DNA of 64,000 nt from Bacillota bacterium (GCA_023391695.1 JAEWAK010000007.1:124001-188000); one strand, 5' to 3'. Shown: positions 25,159 to 32,686, counted from the stretch's first letter. Notes: generated from the sequence alone by a model not told the origin. Numbers and translations are program-made.

Positions 25159-25872
25159 TCATAATTCCGCCGCTTCTTTCAGCAGCTTCTGGTCCAGTAT
25201 AAGAAGGGATTTATTACTTACGGACCGGATAATACCTTCACTCTCCATCTGTCCCAGTTTACGGCTTACGGTCTCCCTTGCGATTCCCAGGTAATTAGCC
25301 ATACCTTCACGGCTTAAAGGCAGGCGGATGAGGATTCCCTCCGGTACAGGCTTCCCGTATTTTGTAGAAAACTCCAGCAGCAGGGAACTAACACGGGCAT
25401 CCACGCTCCGGACTCCCATACTTTGCATGGCATTTTCCAGCCTTCCCATACGCCCGCCAAGTTCTTCGATAATTTTTACCGCAATATCAGGGTAACGGAA
25501 TAATAACTGACGGAACTGGGATTTCGTCAGCATACATACTTTTACCGGCAGCAGGGCTTCCACCGTATAGGAAGCATTCTGGTTGCTTAATAAATTTTGT
25601 TCCCCGAAAAAGTCCCCTTCCGAAAAAACATATAAGATCTGTTCACGGCCCTCCGCAGTATATTTATATGCTTTGGCACTTCCTTCGTTGATTATGATGA
25701 TGGAATCTACTTTATCACCTGTATTAAAAATTGTTTCACCTTTTTTATACTCCTTATGTTCGATCCATTCGGAAATCTTAATCAGATGTTCCTGGTCAAG
25801 GGTGGAGAAGATTGGTACTTTATGAATGCATAACTTATTTAAACAGTGTTTACAGTGATTATCTTCAGGCAT
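25159..25872 (-). CDS. Crp/Fnr family transcriptional regulator
   Basis: 237-aa regulator with an N-terminal cyclic-nucleotide-type effector domain (IFNTGDKVDSIIIINEGSAK, GDFFGEQNLLSNQNASYTVE) and a C-terminal winged helix (LPLSREGMANYLGIARETVS, RKLGQMESEGII). The N-terminus holds three closely spaced cysteines (NHCKHCLNKLC) that could bind an Fe-S cluster, as in FNR, or another metal. The RETVSRKL recognition helix resembles FNR-like proteins that bind TTGAT-N4-ATCAA. It sits between ric and fprA, which share such a box, so it is the obvious candidate activator of both; possibly an HcpR/DnrD-like NO or redox sensor. AAAAGGAGCATTTT precedes the ATG. Confidence 0.88.
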   Translation of the reverse strand: MPEDNHCKHCLNKLCIHKVPIFSTLDQEHLIKISEWIEHKEYKKGETIFNTGDKVDSIIIINEGSAKAYKYTAEGREQILYVFSEGDFFGEQNLLSNQNASYTVEALLPVKVCMLTKSQFRQLLFRYPDIAVKIIEELGGRMGRLENAMQSMGVRSVDARVSSLLLEFSTKYGKPVPEGILIRLPLSREGMANYLGIARETVSRKLGQMESEGIIRSVSNKSLLILDQKLLKEAAEL

Positions 25873-26155
25873 AAAATGCTCCTTTTCTGCTGTTCTTTCG
25901 TATCATTCTATATGAAATCCCTTATCATAAATAATTTACTCCATTCCTGCCCAGGTCTTCCCCGGAACCTTACCTTTTTAATCCATATACTTTATTTTAC
26001 AGTGTTTCCTATAAGCTGTCAAACACAACGTACCTGCCACCCGCACCTTAGTATACCGGTACACTGGTATTAGACTAATTCTCCCCGAATGCCGAATGAT
26101 TCGTAACAATGCAAGGCAGATTTTTGAAGACAATCCGATGGCATTGTCAATTTCA
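25873..26155. other. Intergenic region upstream of the Crp/Fnr gene
   Basis: About 280 bp without a convincing gene. It should hold the Crp/Fnr promoter, but I see no strong -35/-10 pair and no copy of the TGATT-CA-AATCA box. Confidence 0.4.
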
Positions 26156-26199
26156 TAGAAAAAAAGCACATGAATCCCGGGAAACGGGACCTGCATGTA
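26156..26199 (-). terminator. Terminator of fprA
   Basis: Minus strand GTACATGCAGGTCCC-GTTT-CCCGGGATTCATGTGC followed by TTTTTTTCTA, 72 nt after the fprA stop. Confidence 0.8.
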
Positions 26200-26271
26200 C
26201 TTTTCTTTCTACCAGTAAAGTCCGGTAGGACTTCATAGGTTCTTATTTCATAGGTTCTTATATTGTATTTA

Positions 26272-27459
26272 TTATAAGCGGCCGACAAATTCTTTTCCGT
26301 ATTTAACACATTCGGCCAATTCTTCCTCATCCGGCACCCAAAGGGAACGATGCCCTTCATCCACGATCTGAAATCCGCATTTGCCCAGTTCTTCCGTCAG
26401 TTGTTTTACCACCTCACCGCTCCAGCCATAACTGCCAAAGGCTGCCGCACTTTTCTTTTTAAATTTCAGGCCTTTAACCATCTCCAGCAGTCCGCCGATG
26501 GAGTGAAGATATCCATTGTTGACAGTAGGAGAACCGACCAGGATTGCCTTGGAGCGGAATATTTCGGTAACTACATCATTTTTATCTTCCTTAGATGAAT
26601 TATAAATTTTAACCGTAACAGACTTATCCGCCTTACGTATACCTGCGGCAATCGCTTCCGCCATTTTTCTTGTAGCATTCCACATAGTATCATAAATAAT
26701 GGTAATCTGGTTTTCCTGATAGGCATCCGCCCATTTTAAATACTGTTCCACAATTTGAACCGGATTGTCCTTCCATATGATTCCATGGCTTGGACATATC
26801 ATATCTACGGGCAGATTAAATTTAAGGACTTCATCAATTTTCCTGGTTACCAGGGAACCAAAAGGTGTCAGGATATTGGCATAATATTTCAGCGCTTCCC
26901 CATAAAGTTCCGCCGTATCCACTTTGTCGTTATACAGGGATTCAGTAGCATAATGCTGTCCGAACGCATCATTGCTGAATAAAATATTATCACCGGTCAT
27001 ATAAGTAAACATACTGTCGGGCCAATGGAGCATGGGGGCTTCTACAAAAATAAGCCTGCTCTCTCCGATATCAAGGGTATCACCGGTTTTCACCGTTACA
27101 AAATTCCAATCCTCGTGATAATGGCCTTTTAATATCTGTGCCCCTTTGGCCGTGCAGTAAACCGGAGTATCCGGAATCTCCCTTAATAACTCCGGAAGAG
27201 CCCCGCTGTGATCGATTTCCCCATGGTTTGCTATGATATAATCTATTTCCTTTAAATCAATTTCCTGTTTTAAACGGGTTACGAATTCCTTGTCATAGGG
27301 CTGCCATACCGTATCAATTAATACTGTTTTTTTATCACGTATCAGATAGGAATTATAGGAGGAACCCTTGCGTGTGGAATATTCCTGCCCATGGAAACTT
27401 TTTAATTCCCAGTCCACCTTGCCAACCCATGTAACTTTATCTGTTAATTTCTTTGCCAT
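26272..27459 (-). CDS. fprA: Flavodiiron protein (NO/O2 reductase)
   Basis: Cytosolic enzyme that reduces O2 to water or NO to N2O using electrons from rubredoxin or flavodoxin. The beta-lactamase-like domain has the di-iron ligands in ANHGEIDHSGALPE (H-x-E-x-D), APMLHWPDSMFTY and CPSHGIIWK. The C-terminal flavodoxin domain binds FMN (IIYDTMWNATRKMAEAIAAG, then GSPTVNNGYLHSIGG and AAFGSYGWSGEVVKQL). 395 aa, with no rubredoxin extension. The start at 27459 follows GGAGGTAATTGAT. An FNR-type box in its promoter ties it to the neighbouring Crp/Fnr regulator and RIC. A separate flavodoxin gene lies 1 kb upstream and may donate electrons. Confidence 0.95.
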   Translation of the reverse strand: MAKKLTDKVTWVGKVDWELKSFHGQEYSTRKGSSYNSYLIRDKKTVLIDTVWQPYDKEFVTRLKQEIDLKEIDYIIANHGEIDHSGALPELLREIPDTPVYCTAKGAQILKGHYHEDWNFVTVKTGDTLDIGESRLIFVEAPMLHWPDSMFTYMTGDNILFSNDAFGQHYATESLYNDKVDTAELYGEALKYYANILTPFGSLVTRKIDEVLKFNLPVDMICPSHGIIWKDNPVQIVEQYLKWADAYQENQITIIYDTMWNATRKMAEAIAAGIRKADKSVTVKIYNSSKEDKNDVVTEIFRSKAILVGSPTVNNGYLHSIGGLLEMVKGLKFKKKSAAAFGSYGWSGEVVKQLTEELGKCGFQIVDEGHRSLWVPDEEELAECVKYGKEFVGRL

Positions 27460-27486
27460 ATCAATTACCTCCAATCTTTATTTGTT

Positions 27487-27530
27487 TATAGTTTACCATT
27501 TTCCCTTTTTGTAAACTATGATTCAAATCA
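27487..27530 (-). promoter_or_regulatory. FNR-type operator and promoter of fprA, with second inverted repeat
   Basis: TGATT-CA-AATCA at 27519-27530 is identical to the box upstream of ric. Its centre is 32 bp from a TAAACT -10 (27490-27495), again giving -41.5. Between them ATAGTTTAC and GTAAACTAT (27487-27495 and 27511-27519) make a perfect 9-bp inverted repeat with a 15-bp spacer that overlaps the -10, possibly a second operator. Confidence 0.7.
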
Positions 27531-27531
27531 C

Positions 27532-27590
27532 AAAAAAATTTATACCCTGTACCGGACACATAAGTCATGACGGTTTACAGGGTATAAACT
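27532..27590 (-). terminator. Terminator of rhaM
   Basis: Minus strand TTTATACCCTGTAAACCG pairs with CGGTACAGGGTATAAA and is followed by TTTTTTTG, 17 nt after the rhaM stop and directly next to the fprA operator. Confidence 0.75.
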
Positions 27591-27605
27591 TTGCCTATAT
27601 TCGAA

Positions 27606-27917
27606 TTAATCCAAATGAAATACCAGCTTTAAATCTGTCGCAACCGGGCTATTATCCGGATTCGTCTCCATAATATCCGCCATAAAATCCCACCATTTCC
27701 GGTTAATGGCCGTATCTGCACCCTTCTTCCATAACTCTTCTTCCTCGATTTCTATGTATCCGAACAGGGTGTTGGTTTCTTTATCCAGAAAAATAGAATA
27801 ATTCTTTCCCCCATGTTCATGGATCATCTCTACCATTTCAGGCCATAGTTCATTGTGGCGGCGTTCATACTCCTGCTCCATTCCTTCATATAATTTCATT
27901 TTAAATCCTTTTATCAT
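27606..27917 (-). CDS. rhaM: L-rhamnose mutarotase
   Basis: Interconverts alpha and beta anomers of L-rhamnose. The 103-aa ferredoxin-like fold protein shows the family pattern: FKMKLYEGMEQEYERRHNEL with the active-site His in RRHNELWPEM, then HGGKNYSIFLDKETNTLFGY and RKWWDFMADIMETNPDNSPV. AGAGGTAAAA precedes the ATG. It is monocistronic; no rhamnose isomerase, kinase or transporter is nearby, and the dTDP-rhamnose operon 7 kb away belongs to a different pathway. Confidence 0.94.
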   Translation of the reverse strand: MIKGFKMKLYEGMEQEYERRHNELWPEMVEMIHEHGGKNYSIFLDKETNTLFGYIEIEEEELWKKGADTAINRKWWDFMADIMETNPDNSPVATDLKLVFHLD

Positions 27918-28257
27918 TTTTACCTCTCATTCCGCCGCCCACGGCGGCACAAAATTTGATGAAAGAAGCCGCTTCACGGGTTCTTTCAGAGTAAAAGTGC
28001 TTTTCTTTTACTCTTACCTCCATTCCTGTGCAGGTTTTCTGCGCATTTAAATTTGCGCCAATAACTTTATAATTAAACTATACTATATTCTTGTTGTTTT
28101 ATAAAGTCTGACTTAGAAATTCCCACGACAAACGCATGAAGAAAAATTATTCCCGGCAAAGTCGAACAACTACATCCGGAAGTTACCTTTCGTTTGAATG
28201 AAAACCGAATATTGAGTGAGACACAAAAAATGGGAGACTTACTTATAATGTTAAAAT
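27918..28257. other. Intergenic region with short hairpins
   Basis: No gene. It contains CCGCCG/CGGCGG, GAAAGAAGCC-GCTTCAC-GGGTTCTTTC and AGAGTAAAAG/CTTTTACTCT hairpins. A leader-like GCACAGGAATGGAGGTAA relative of the family B repeats is at about 28018-28032. The rhaM promoter should lie here but is not obvious. Confidence 0.4.
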
Positions 28258-28365
28258 AAGCCCTGATATTTTTACAATATGGACAAAGTTTATAGGAATC
28301 ATGGAAAAAAGAAGGAAGCTGATTCCGGTTATTACTTAATCCATATTGAAAAAATATCAGGGCTT
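28258..28365 (+). ncRNA. Long hairpin with plus-strand T-tail, candidate small RNA
   Basis: AAGCCCTGATATTTTTACAA (from 28258) pairs over 26 nt with the segment ending AAAAATATCAGGGCTT (28340-28365), followed by TTTATTTTATTT on the plus strand. An inner GGAATCA/TGATTCC stem lies in the loop. No plus-strand gene ends upstream, so it is either a stand-alone RNA terminus or a repeat. Confidence 0.4.
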
Positions 28366-28470
28366 TTTATTTTATTTATTCCCGGCCTGATTCTCCCAAG
28401 GTCTGCCGATACTATCCGTCCGGTCAGACACCTGGTACTATCTTTCTCCCCAATGGGAACGGTACATTAT

Positions 28471-28902
28471 TTATAATGCGGCCAGGCTCTTACCTAACTG
28501 GATACACTTTTCCAGAGTTTCATCATCAGGCTCGTTTAAAACAGTAATTCCTTCCCCACCAACTATTTCTGCTCCGGCATTCGTAAGACGTTCTTCCCAG
28601 TCACGCATCCATTCGCAGTCACCCCAGCCATAGGAGCCAAACAGGCCGATCTTCTTGCCTGCCGCAAATTTTTCCACTTCTGCCACAAAGGGTTCCATAT
28701 ATTCCTCTTCCAAAACTTCCGCTCCCATGGAAGGACAGCCCAGCGCAAATACCGGTAAATCCTTAAGCTCCTCAGACTTTATTCCGGTTACGTCTGCCAC
28801 CTGTACTTCTTTGCCGCCCTGCAGGACGCCTTCGCCTACCTGCTTTGCCATCTTTTCCGTATTTCCTGTTCCGCTCCAGTATACAACTAATATTTTGCTC
28901 AT
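28471..28902 (-). CDS. Flavodoxin
   Basis: FMN-binding electron carrier of 143 aa. The phosphate loop is YWSGTGNTEKMAKQVGEGV near the N-terminus; the flavin-contacting loops are ALGCPSMGAEVLEEEYMEPF and GSYGWGDCEWMRDWEERLTN. AAGGAGGAATTAT precedes the ATG. Similar clostridial flavodoxins replace ferredoxin under iron limitation and can feed flavodiiron proteins. Here it lies two genes upstream of fprA, but no shared operator is visible in its leader. Confidence 0.93.
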   Translation of the reverse strand: MSKILVVYWSGTGNTEKMAKQVGEGVLQGGKEVQVADVTGIKSEELKDLPVFALGCPSMGAEVLEEEYMEPFVAEVEKFAAGKKIGLFGSYGWGDCEWMRDWEERLTNAGAEIVGGEGITVLNEPDDETLEKCIQLGKSLAAL

Positions 28903-29140
28903 ATAATTCCTCCTTATTCTAACAGGCTTCGGATACCTTTTTCGGTTTAATCCATTTCATAAGCCCTATCATTATTTTGCTTTAAACCGGCTGCTTAGAT
29001 TATCGTTAAAAATCACTCCCACCTGCCCGGCAGGCGGTGATAATGCCCTGACAGCAGAGTCTCAGTGACTTCTTTCTTTCCACTTTCAAAAGAATACCGA
29101 AAGACGTGGCGGTACTGCGGATCAGGAATGTATCTTATCC

Positions 29141-29422
29141 TTACTTACAGTGTTCCACCAATATGTCCTTTAAGGCACAGGCACTGCTGCTGTGGCATCT
29201 TTCAATAATTGTATTGTCTTTTTCCACCGCCTGTAAAGCAGAAACTACCATTTTGTGGGATACGGTATTGGTAAATAAAATCAATAAATCCGGCTTCCCT
29301 ACCATGGTTTTAAAGTTGGCGGGCATATGTGTGAAAACCTTGGCTTTACACTTATGCTGTTTGCATATTTCTTTATATGTACAGACCATTCTATCATGTC
29401 CTCCGACTATAACGACGCTCAT
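29141..29422 (-). CDS. DUF2325 small protein
   Basis: 93-aa cytosolic protein of the DUF2325 family: starts MSVVIVGGHDRM and ends HSSSACALKDILVEHCK, with cysteines at CKQHKC, in ERCHSSSAC and near the C-terminus. The fold is Rossmann-like; some relatives bind iron or cluster with iron transport genes, but no biochemical role is established. GGAGGTGAAAA precedes the ATG. A Fur-like AT-rich palindrome lies 30 bp upstream. It stands alone after hydG. Confidence 0.8.
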   Translation of the reverse strand: MSVVIVGGHDRMVCTYKEICKQHKCKAKVFTHMPANFKTMVGKPDLLILFTNTVSHKMVVSALQAVEKDNTIIERCHSSSACALKDILVEHCK

Positions 29423-29450
29423 TTTTCACCTCCGTCTAATTGCAATTGAC

Positions 29451-29469
29451 TTTCATTATCATTATTATA
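29451..29469 (-). promoter_or_regulatory. Possible Fur box upstream of the DUF2325 gene
   Basis: Minus strand TATAATAATGATAATGAAA resembles the Fur 19-mer GATAATGATAATCATTATC in its first half and as repeated NATWAT hexamers. It lies just downstream of a weak TTGCTT / TAATCT promoter. Confidence 0.4.
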
Positions 29470-29662
29470 AATTAAGATTAGCATACCTCTTTATAAATAA
29501 GCAAGCTTTTTTTATATAAATGATAAATATTATTAAATGATAGATTACTGGTTTCTCCGTAGATAGCGCAGCTAACACAGGATGGGAGGAATCCCCGGCT
29601 CCGGTACGGTATTATGGCAAACATAACCGAATTAACGGATATTTCTGTCCTCATATACATAA

Positions 29663-29708
29663 ATGATACAACAGGGTGTATGCAATTGCATACATCCTGT
29701 TGTATCAT
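29663..29708. repeat. 46-bp near-perfect palindrome after hydG
   Basis: ATGATACAACAGGGTGTATG is followed by CAATTG and its complement, with one G-T mismatch. It lies 32 nt beyond the hydG stop. The T-content after it is weak, so terminator function is possible but not clear. Confidence 0.7.
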
Positions 29709-29740
29709 ATGGAACAGTCTGTTTCAGTAAAAATAAACTT

Positions 29741-31159
29741 TTAGAATCTGAAATCCCTTTTCCCTTGATGCACTTGCAGAAGGTAACCTTCTGCAATATT
29801 GCGGACCTTCTCATTTGTGATGTATTCCATCTCTTTTTCTATAACCGTTTCGCCCTTGGCTTTCGTATCGGCTTTTGCATAATCTTCCAGATATTCTTTT
29901 AGGGTCATTAAAGCATTGGGCTGACAGCAGTTTGCTATCTGCCCGGATTTAACCAGAGTCATGAACCGGTCGCCGGTTCTGCCCTCCCGGTAACAGGCCG
30001 TACAAAAACTGGGAATAAATCCAAGTCTTAATAACCAGTTTACCACCTGGTCCAAAGTGCGTCTATCTTCCACATCAAACTGTTTGGAATTATCCTCCTC
30101 GGCTTCCTCTTCGGCATAGCCACCCACACTGGTTCTGGAGCCGCCGCTTAACTGGGTCACGCCAAGCTTAAGTACCCGCTCTCTGGTTTCCTGGGATTCC
30201 CGGGTGGATACTATCATGCCGGTGTAGGGTACCGCAATCCGGAGAACTGTTACAATTTTGGCAAATATTTCATCCGATATGGCATTCTTGAAATCCTCCG
30301 TGTTAATATCATCGGCAGGGCGGATTCTTGGGACGCTTATGGTATGGGGCCCGACTCCCATGGCCGCTTCCAGATGTTCCGCATGCATAAGCAGACCCAC
30401 AAAATCATAACGGTACATATTCAGCCCGAACAATACCCCGATTCCCACGTCATCGATTCCTCCCTCCATGGCACGGTCCATAGCCTCCGTGTGGTAGGCA
30501 TAATTGTGCTTCGGCCCGGTGGGATGCAGTTTTTCATAATTTTCTTTATGATAGGTCTCCTGGAATAAGATATAGGTTCCGATACCGGCTTCCTTTAACT
30601 TCCTGTAATTTTCAATGGTTGTGGCCGCGATATTGACATTGACGCGGCGGATGGCCCCGTTTTTATGTTTAATGGAATAGATGGTTTTAATACTTTCCAG
30701 TACATATTCGATCGGATTGTTGACCGGATCTTCCCCTGTCTCCAGGGCCAGACGCTTATGCCCCATATCCTGAAGGGCGATTACTTCCTGCCGTATTTCC
30801 TCCTGGCTGAGCTTTTTCCTGGATATATGTTTGTTTTTATAATGATATGGACAGTATACGCAGCCATTTACGCAGTGGTTGGATAAGTACAGGGGTGCAA
30901 ACATGACGATACGGTTTCCATAGAATTTATCCTTGATTTCCTTGGCAAGCTGGTATAGTTTCCGGTTTTCCTCCTCGAGATCACATTCCAGCAAAACGGC
31001 TGCCTCACGGTGGGAGATTCCTTTCATTGCTTTTGCTTTATCAATGATCTCTTCAATCAATGCCCGGTTGCTTTTATTCTCCATGGCAAAGTTTATGGTT
31101 TCCCTGATTTCCCGGTCATCAATAAATTCTTCTGCTTTTTTTGATTTATTATCATACAT
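29741..31159 (-). CDS. hydG: [FeFe]-hydrogenase maturase HydG
   Basis: Radical SAM tyrosine lyase that makes the CO and CN- ligands of the hydrogenase H-cluster. The SAM cluster motif is HCVNGCVYCPYHYKN (C-x3-C-x2-C). A C-terminal C-x2-C plus later C (FCTACYREGRTGDRFM, then ANCCQPNALMTL) holds the auxiliary cluster specific to HydG and absent from ThiH. 472 aa, full length. AAAGGAAAAACAAA precedes the ATG. hydE is immediately upstream in the same direction (103 bp), so both are likely co-transcribed. HydF and the hydrogenase itself are not in the window. Confidence 0.95.
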   Translation of the reverse strand: MYDNKSKKAEEFIDDREIRETINFAMENKSNRALIEEIIDKAKAMKGISHREAAVLLECDLEEENRKLYQLAKEIKDKFYGNRIVMFAPLYLSNHCVNGCVYCPYHYKNKHISRKKLSQEEIRQEVIALQDMGHKRLALETGEDPVNNPIEYVLESIKTIYSIKHKNGAIRRVNVNIAATTIENYRKLKEAGIGTYILFQETYHKENYEKLHPTGPKHNYAYHTEAMDRAMEGGIDDVGIGVLFGLNMYRYDFVGLLMHAEHLEAAMGVGPHTISVPRIRPADDINTEDFKNAISDEIFAKIVTVLRIAVPYTGMIVSTRESQETRERVLKLGVTQLSGGSRTSVGGYAEEEAEEDNSKQFDVEDRRTLDQVVNWLLRLGFIPSFCTACYREGRTGDRFMTLVKSGQIANCCQPNALMTLKEYLEDYAKADTKAKGETVIEKEMEYITNEKVRNIAEGYLLQVHQGKRDFRF

Positions 31160-31254
31160 TTTTGTTTTTCCTTTCTGTCAAAAGACAATCCTAGAAATTA
31201 TAAAGCTTAAAACGGGTTACTTATATAATAGGGGCTGCAGCTCCGTATTCATCG

Positions 31255-31286
31255 GTTACAATTCAGCCGTAAGGCTGAACTGAAAC
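31255..31286. repeat. Hairpin family A copy overlapping the hydE stop
   Basis: GTTACAATTCAGCC-GTAA-GGCTGAACTGAAAC. The hydE stop codon (31263-31265) is inside it, so the repeat encodes the last residues (V-S-V-Q-P-Y-G). It is bracketed by the direct repeat ATTCATCGG (31247-31255 and 31287-31295). Other copies: 6999-7030 and 57453-57484. Confidence 0.75.
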
Positions 31287-32336
31287 ATTCATCGGTATGA
31301 AATCCCCTCTGGCACTTACGATTTCATAGCCGATTTTTTTCATCCGGTTCTCCAGGCAAAACCTGCATTCGGCGGCTTCATCCCCGGTACAGATTTTATT
31401 ATCGTAAAGCTCATATTTTTTCCGGACGGAAACCGGTGATAAGTTAGGCATTACCACATTGGCCCCGGATAAAATCCCTTTCTCCCTTCCCAGAGGGTGG
31501 ATCGTACCAAGGGCTGTTGTTGCCGGAATCAAGGCATTGGGTATCATTAAGCGTAGTATGCTGATTAAAAACAGCGTCAGTTCCATGGAACCCTGCTTTT
31601 CCCCCGCAAAAGGCGTATCATGATGGGGCAGGTACGGGCCGATCCCAATCATCGCAGGGGACAGCTCTTTAACAAACAGCAGATCTTCGGCCAGGTTTTC
31701 CATTGTCTGATAAGGGGAGCCCACCATAAAGCCCGTTCCCACCTGATAACCGATGGCTTTTAAGTCCCTTAAGCACTGTTTTCTTACTTTTAAACTTAAA
31801 CTTTTCGGGTGGAGCTTACCGTAATGCTCTTCGCTGGCTGTTTCATGACGCAGCAGGTAACGGTCCGCCCCCGCCTTATAATAAGCTAGATAGGATTCAT
31901 AGCTTTTTTCCCCGATAGATAAGGTGATTGCACAATCGGGGTAGTTTTCCTTTATGGAGGAAATAATGCCTGCCATATCTTCATCAGTATACCGTAAGTC
32001 CTCTCCTCCCTGTAATACGAAGGTGCGAAAACCTAATTCATGGCCCTGCCTGCAGCAGGAGAGGATATCTTCTTTGGACAGCCTGTAACGGGTCACGTTT
32101 AAATTGCTGCGGCGGATACCGCAATAGTAGCAGTCATTTTTGCAATAATTCGTAAACTCGATCAAGCCCCTGGTGTAGACTTTATTGTCAAAATATTGTA
32201 AGGCAGTGCCTGCCGCCTTCTGTTTTATATATTCCGCATCTCCCTCCGTATGACCTGATAAAAGTTCCACAAACTCTTCTTTGGATAAAGTTCCCTGCTT
32301 TTCTAAGGTGTCAATCAATATTCTCCTGTTTGGCAT
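31263..32336 (-). CDS. hydE: [FeFe]-hydrogenase maturase HydE
   Basis: Radical SAM enzyme acting with HydG and HydF to assemble the diiron subcluster. The cluster motif is NYCKNDCYYCGIRRSN (C-x3-C-x2-C), preceded by RGLIEFTNYC, and LQGGEDLRYTDEDM and LRHETASEEHYGKLHPKSLS are diagnostic. 357 aa. The C-terminus RFCLENRMKKIGY fits. The ATG at 32336 has a poor ribosome site (AAACGG); a TTG six codons later has AGGAG only 4 nt away, so the start is uncertain. The last seven codons lie in a dispersed hairpin repeat. The 315-nt leader has riboswitch-like architecture. Confidence 0.94.
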   Translation of the reverse strand: MPNRRILIDTLEKQGTLSKEEFVELLSGHTEGDAEYIKQKAAGTALQYFDNKVYTRGLIEFTNYCKNDCYYCGIRRSNLNVTRYRLSKEDILSCCRQGHELGFRTFVLQGGEDLRYTDEDMAGIISSIKENYPDCAITLSIGEKSYESYLAYYKAGADRYLLRHETASEEHYGKLHPKSLSLKVRKQCLRDLKAIGYQVGTGFMVGSPYQTMENLAEDLLFVKELSPAMIGIGPYLPHHDTPFAGEKQGSMELTLFLISILRLMIPNALIPATTALGTIHPLGREKGILSGANVVMPNLSPVSVRKKYELYDNKICTGDEAAECRFCLENRMKKIGYEIVSARGDFIPMNVSVQPYG

Positions 32337-32471
32337 CCGTTTTACTCACTTTCTTAAGGTTTTAACAAACATCCGTGCCGTCTTTTGGTCGTTTTTATTT
32401 ATGGGAAATTCACGGAATTTCCTTGAAATAAGATTGAGCTGGTTTTTATGCTAAAGGGAAAATTTCCTAAA

Positions 32472-32600
32472 ACATAAAAAAATCCCCGGGCCCTATAAAA
32501 AGGCACAAGGATAGAAAAACACGGCCGGATATTATACGAATACCAGGCCTGCCATTATTATTCTCCCGCCTTTTCACTTGGGACGTACCCTTGTGCTCAG
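32472..32600 (-). promoter_or_regulatory. Riboswitch-like leader of hydE with terminator
   Basis: On the minus-strand RNA, GCACAAGG (32596-32589) pairs perfectly with CCUUGUGC (32510-32503), enclosing a UCCC/GGGA helix and a GGCCUGGUAUU / AAUAUCCGGCC hairpin. The same CCUUGUGC is the 5' arm of a terminator, AUCCUUGUGCC-UUUUUAUA-GGGCCCGGGGAU followed by U6. The two folds exclude each other. It matches no riboswitch consensus I know; no ligand is assigned. Confidence 0.6.
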
Positions 32601-32657
32601 CACGATGTTTTATTTTAGATAAAATACTTTGTTATTTTCTTAACAACTTACAGGTTT

Positions 32658-32686
32658 ATTATACACCCAATCCTTTTTTAAGTAAA
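32658..32686 (-). promoter_or_regulatory. Promoter of the hydE-hydG operon
   Basis: TTTACT (32681-32686), a 17-bp spacer and consensus TATAAT (32658-32663) on the minus strand, giving a leader of about 315 nt. Confidence 0.65.

Noticed and set aside
28279..28476. 65-codon plus-strand ORF near flavodoxin
   Set aside because: Runs through the long hairpin and its T-tail, with no ribosome site.
22270..28902. Defence or toxin-antitoxin system in the stress region
   Set aside because: Every gene there fits NO/O2 response or electron transfer; no nuclease, toxin or recombinase is present.
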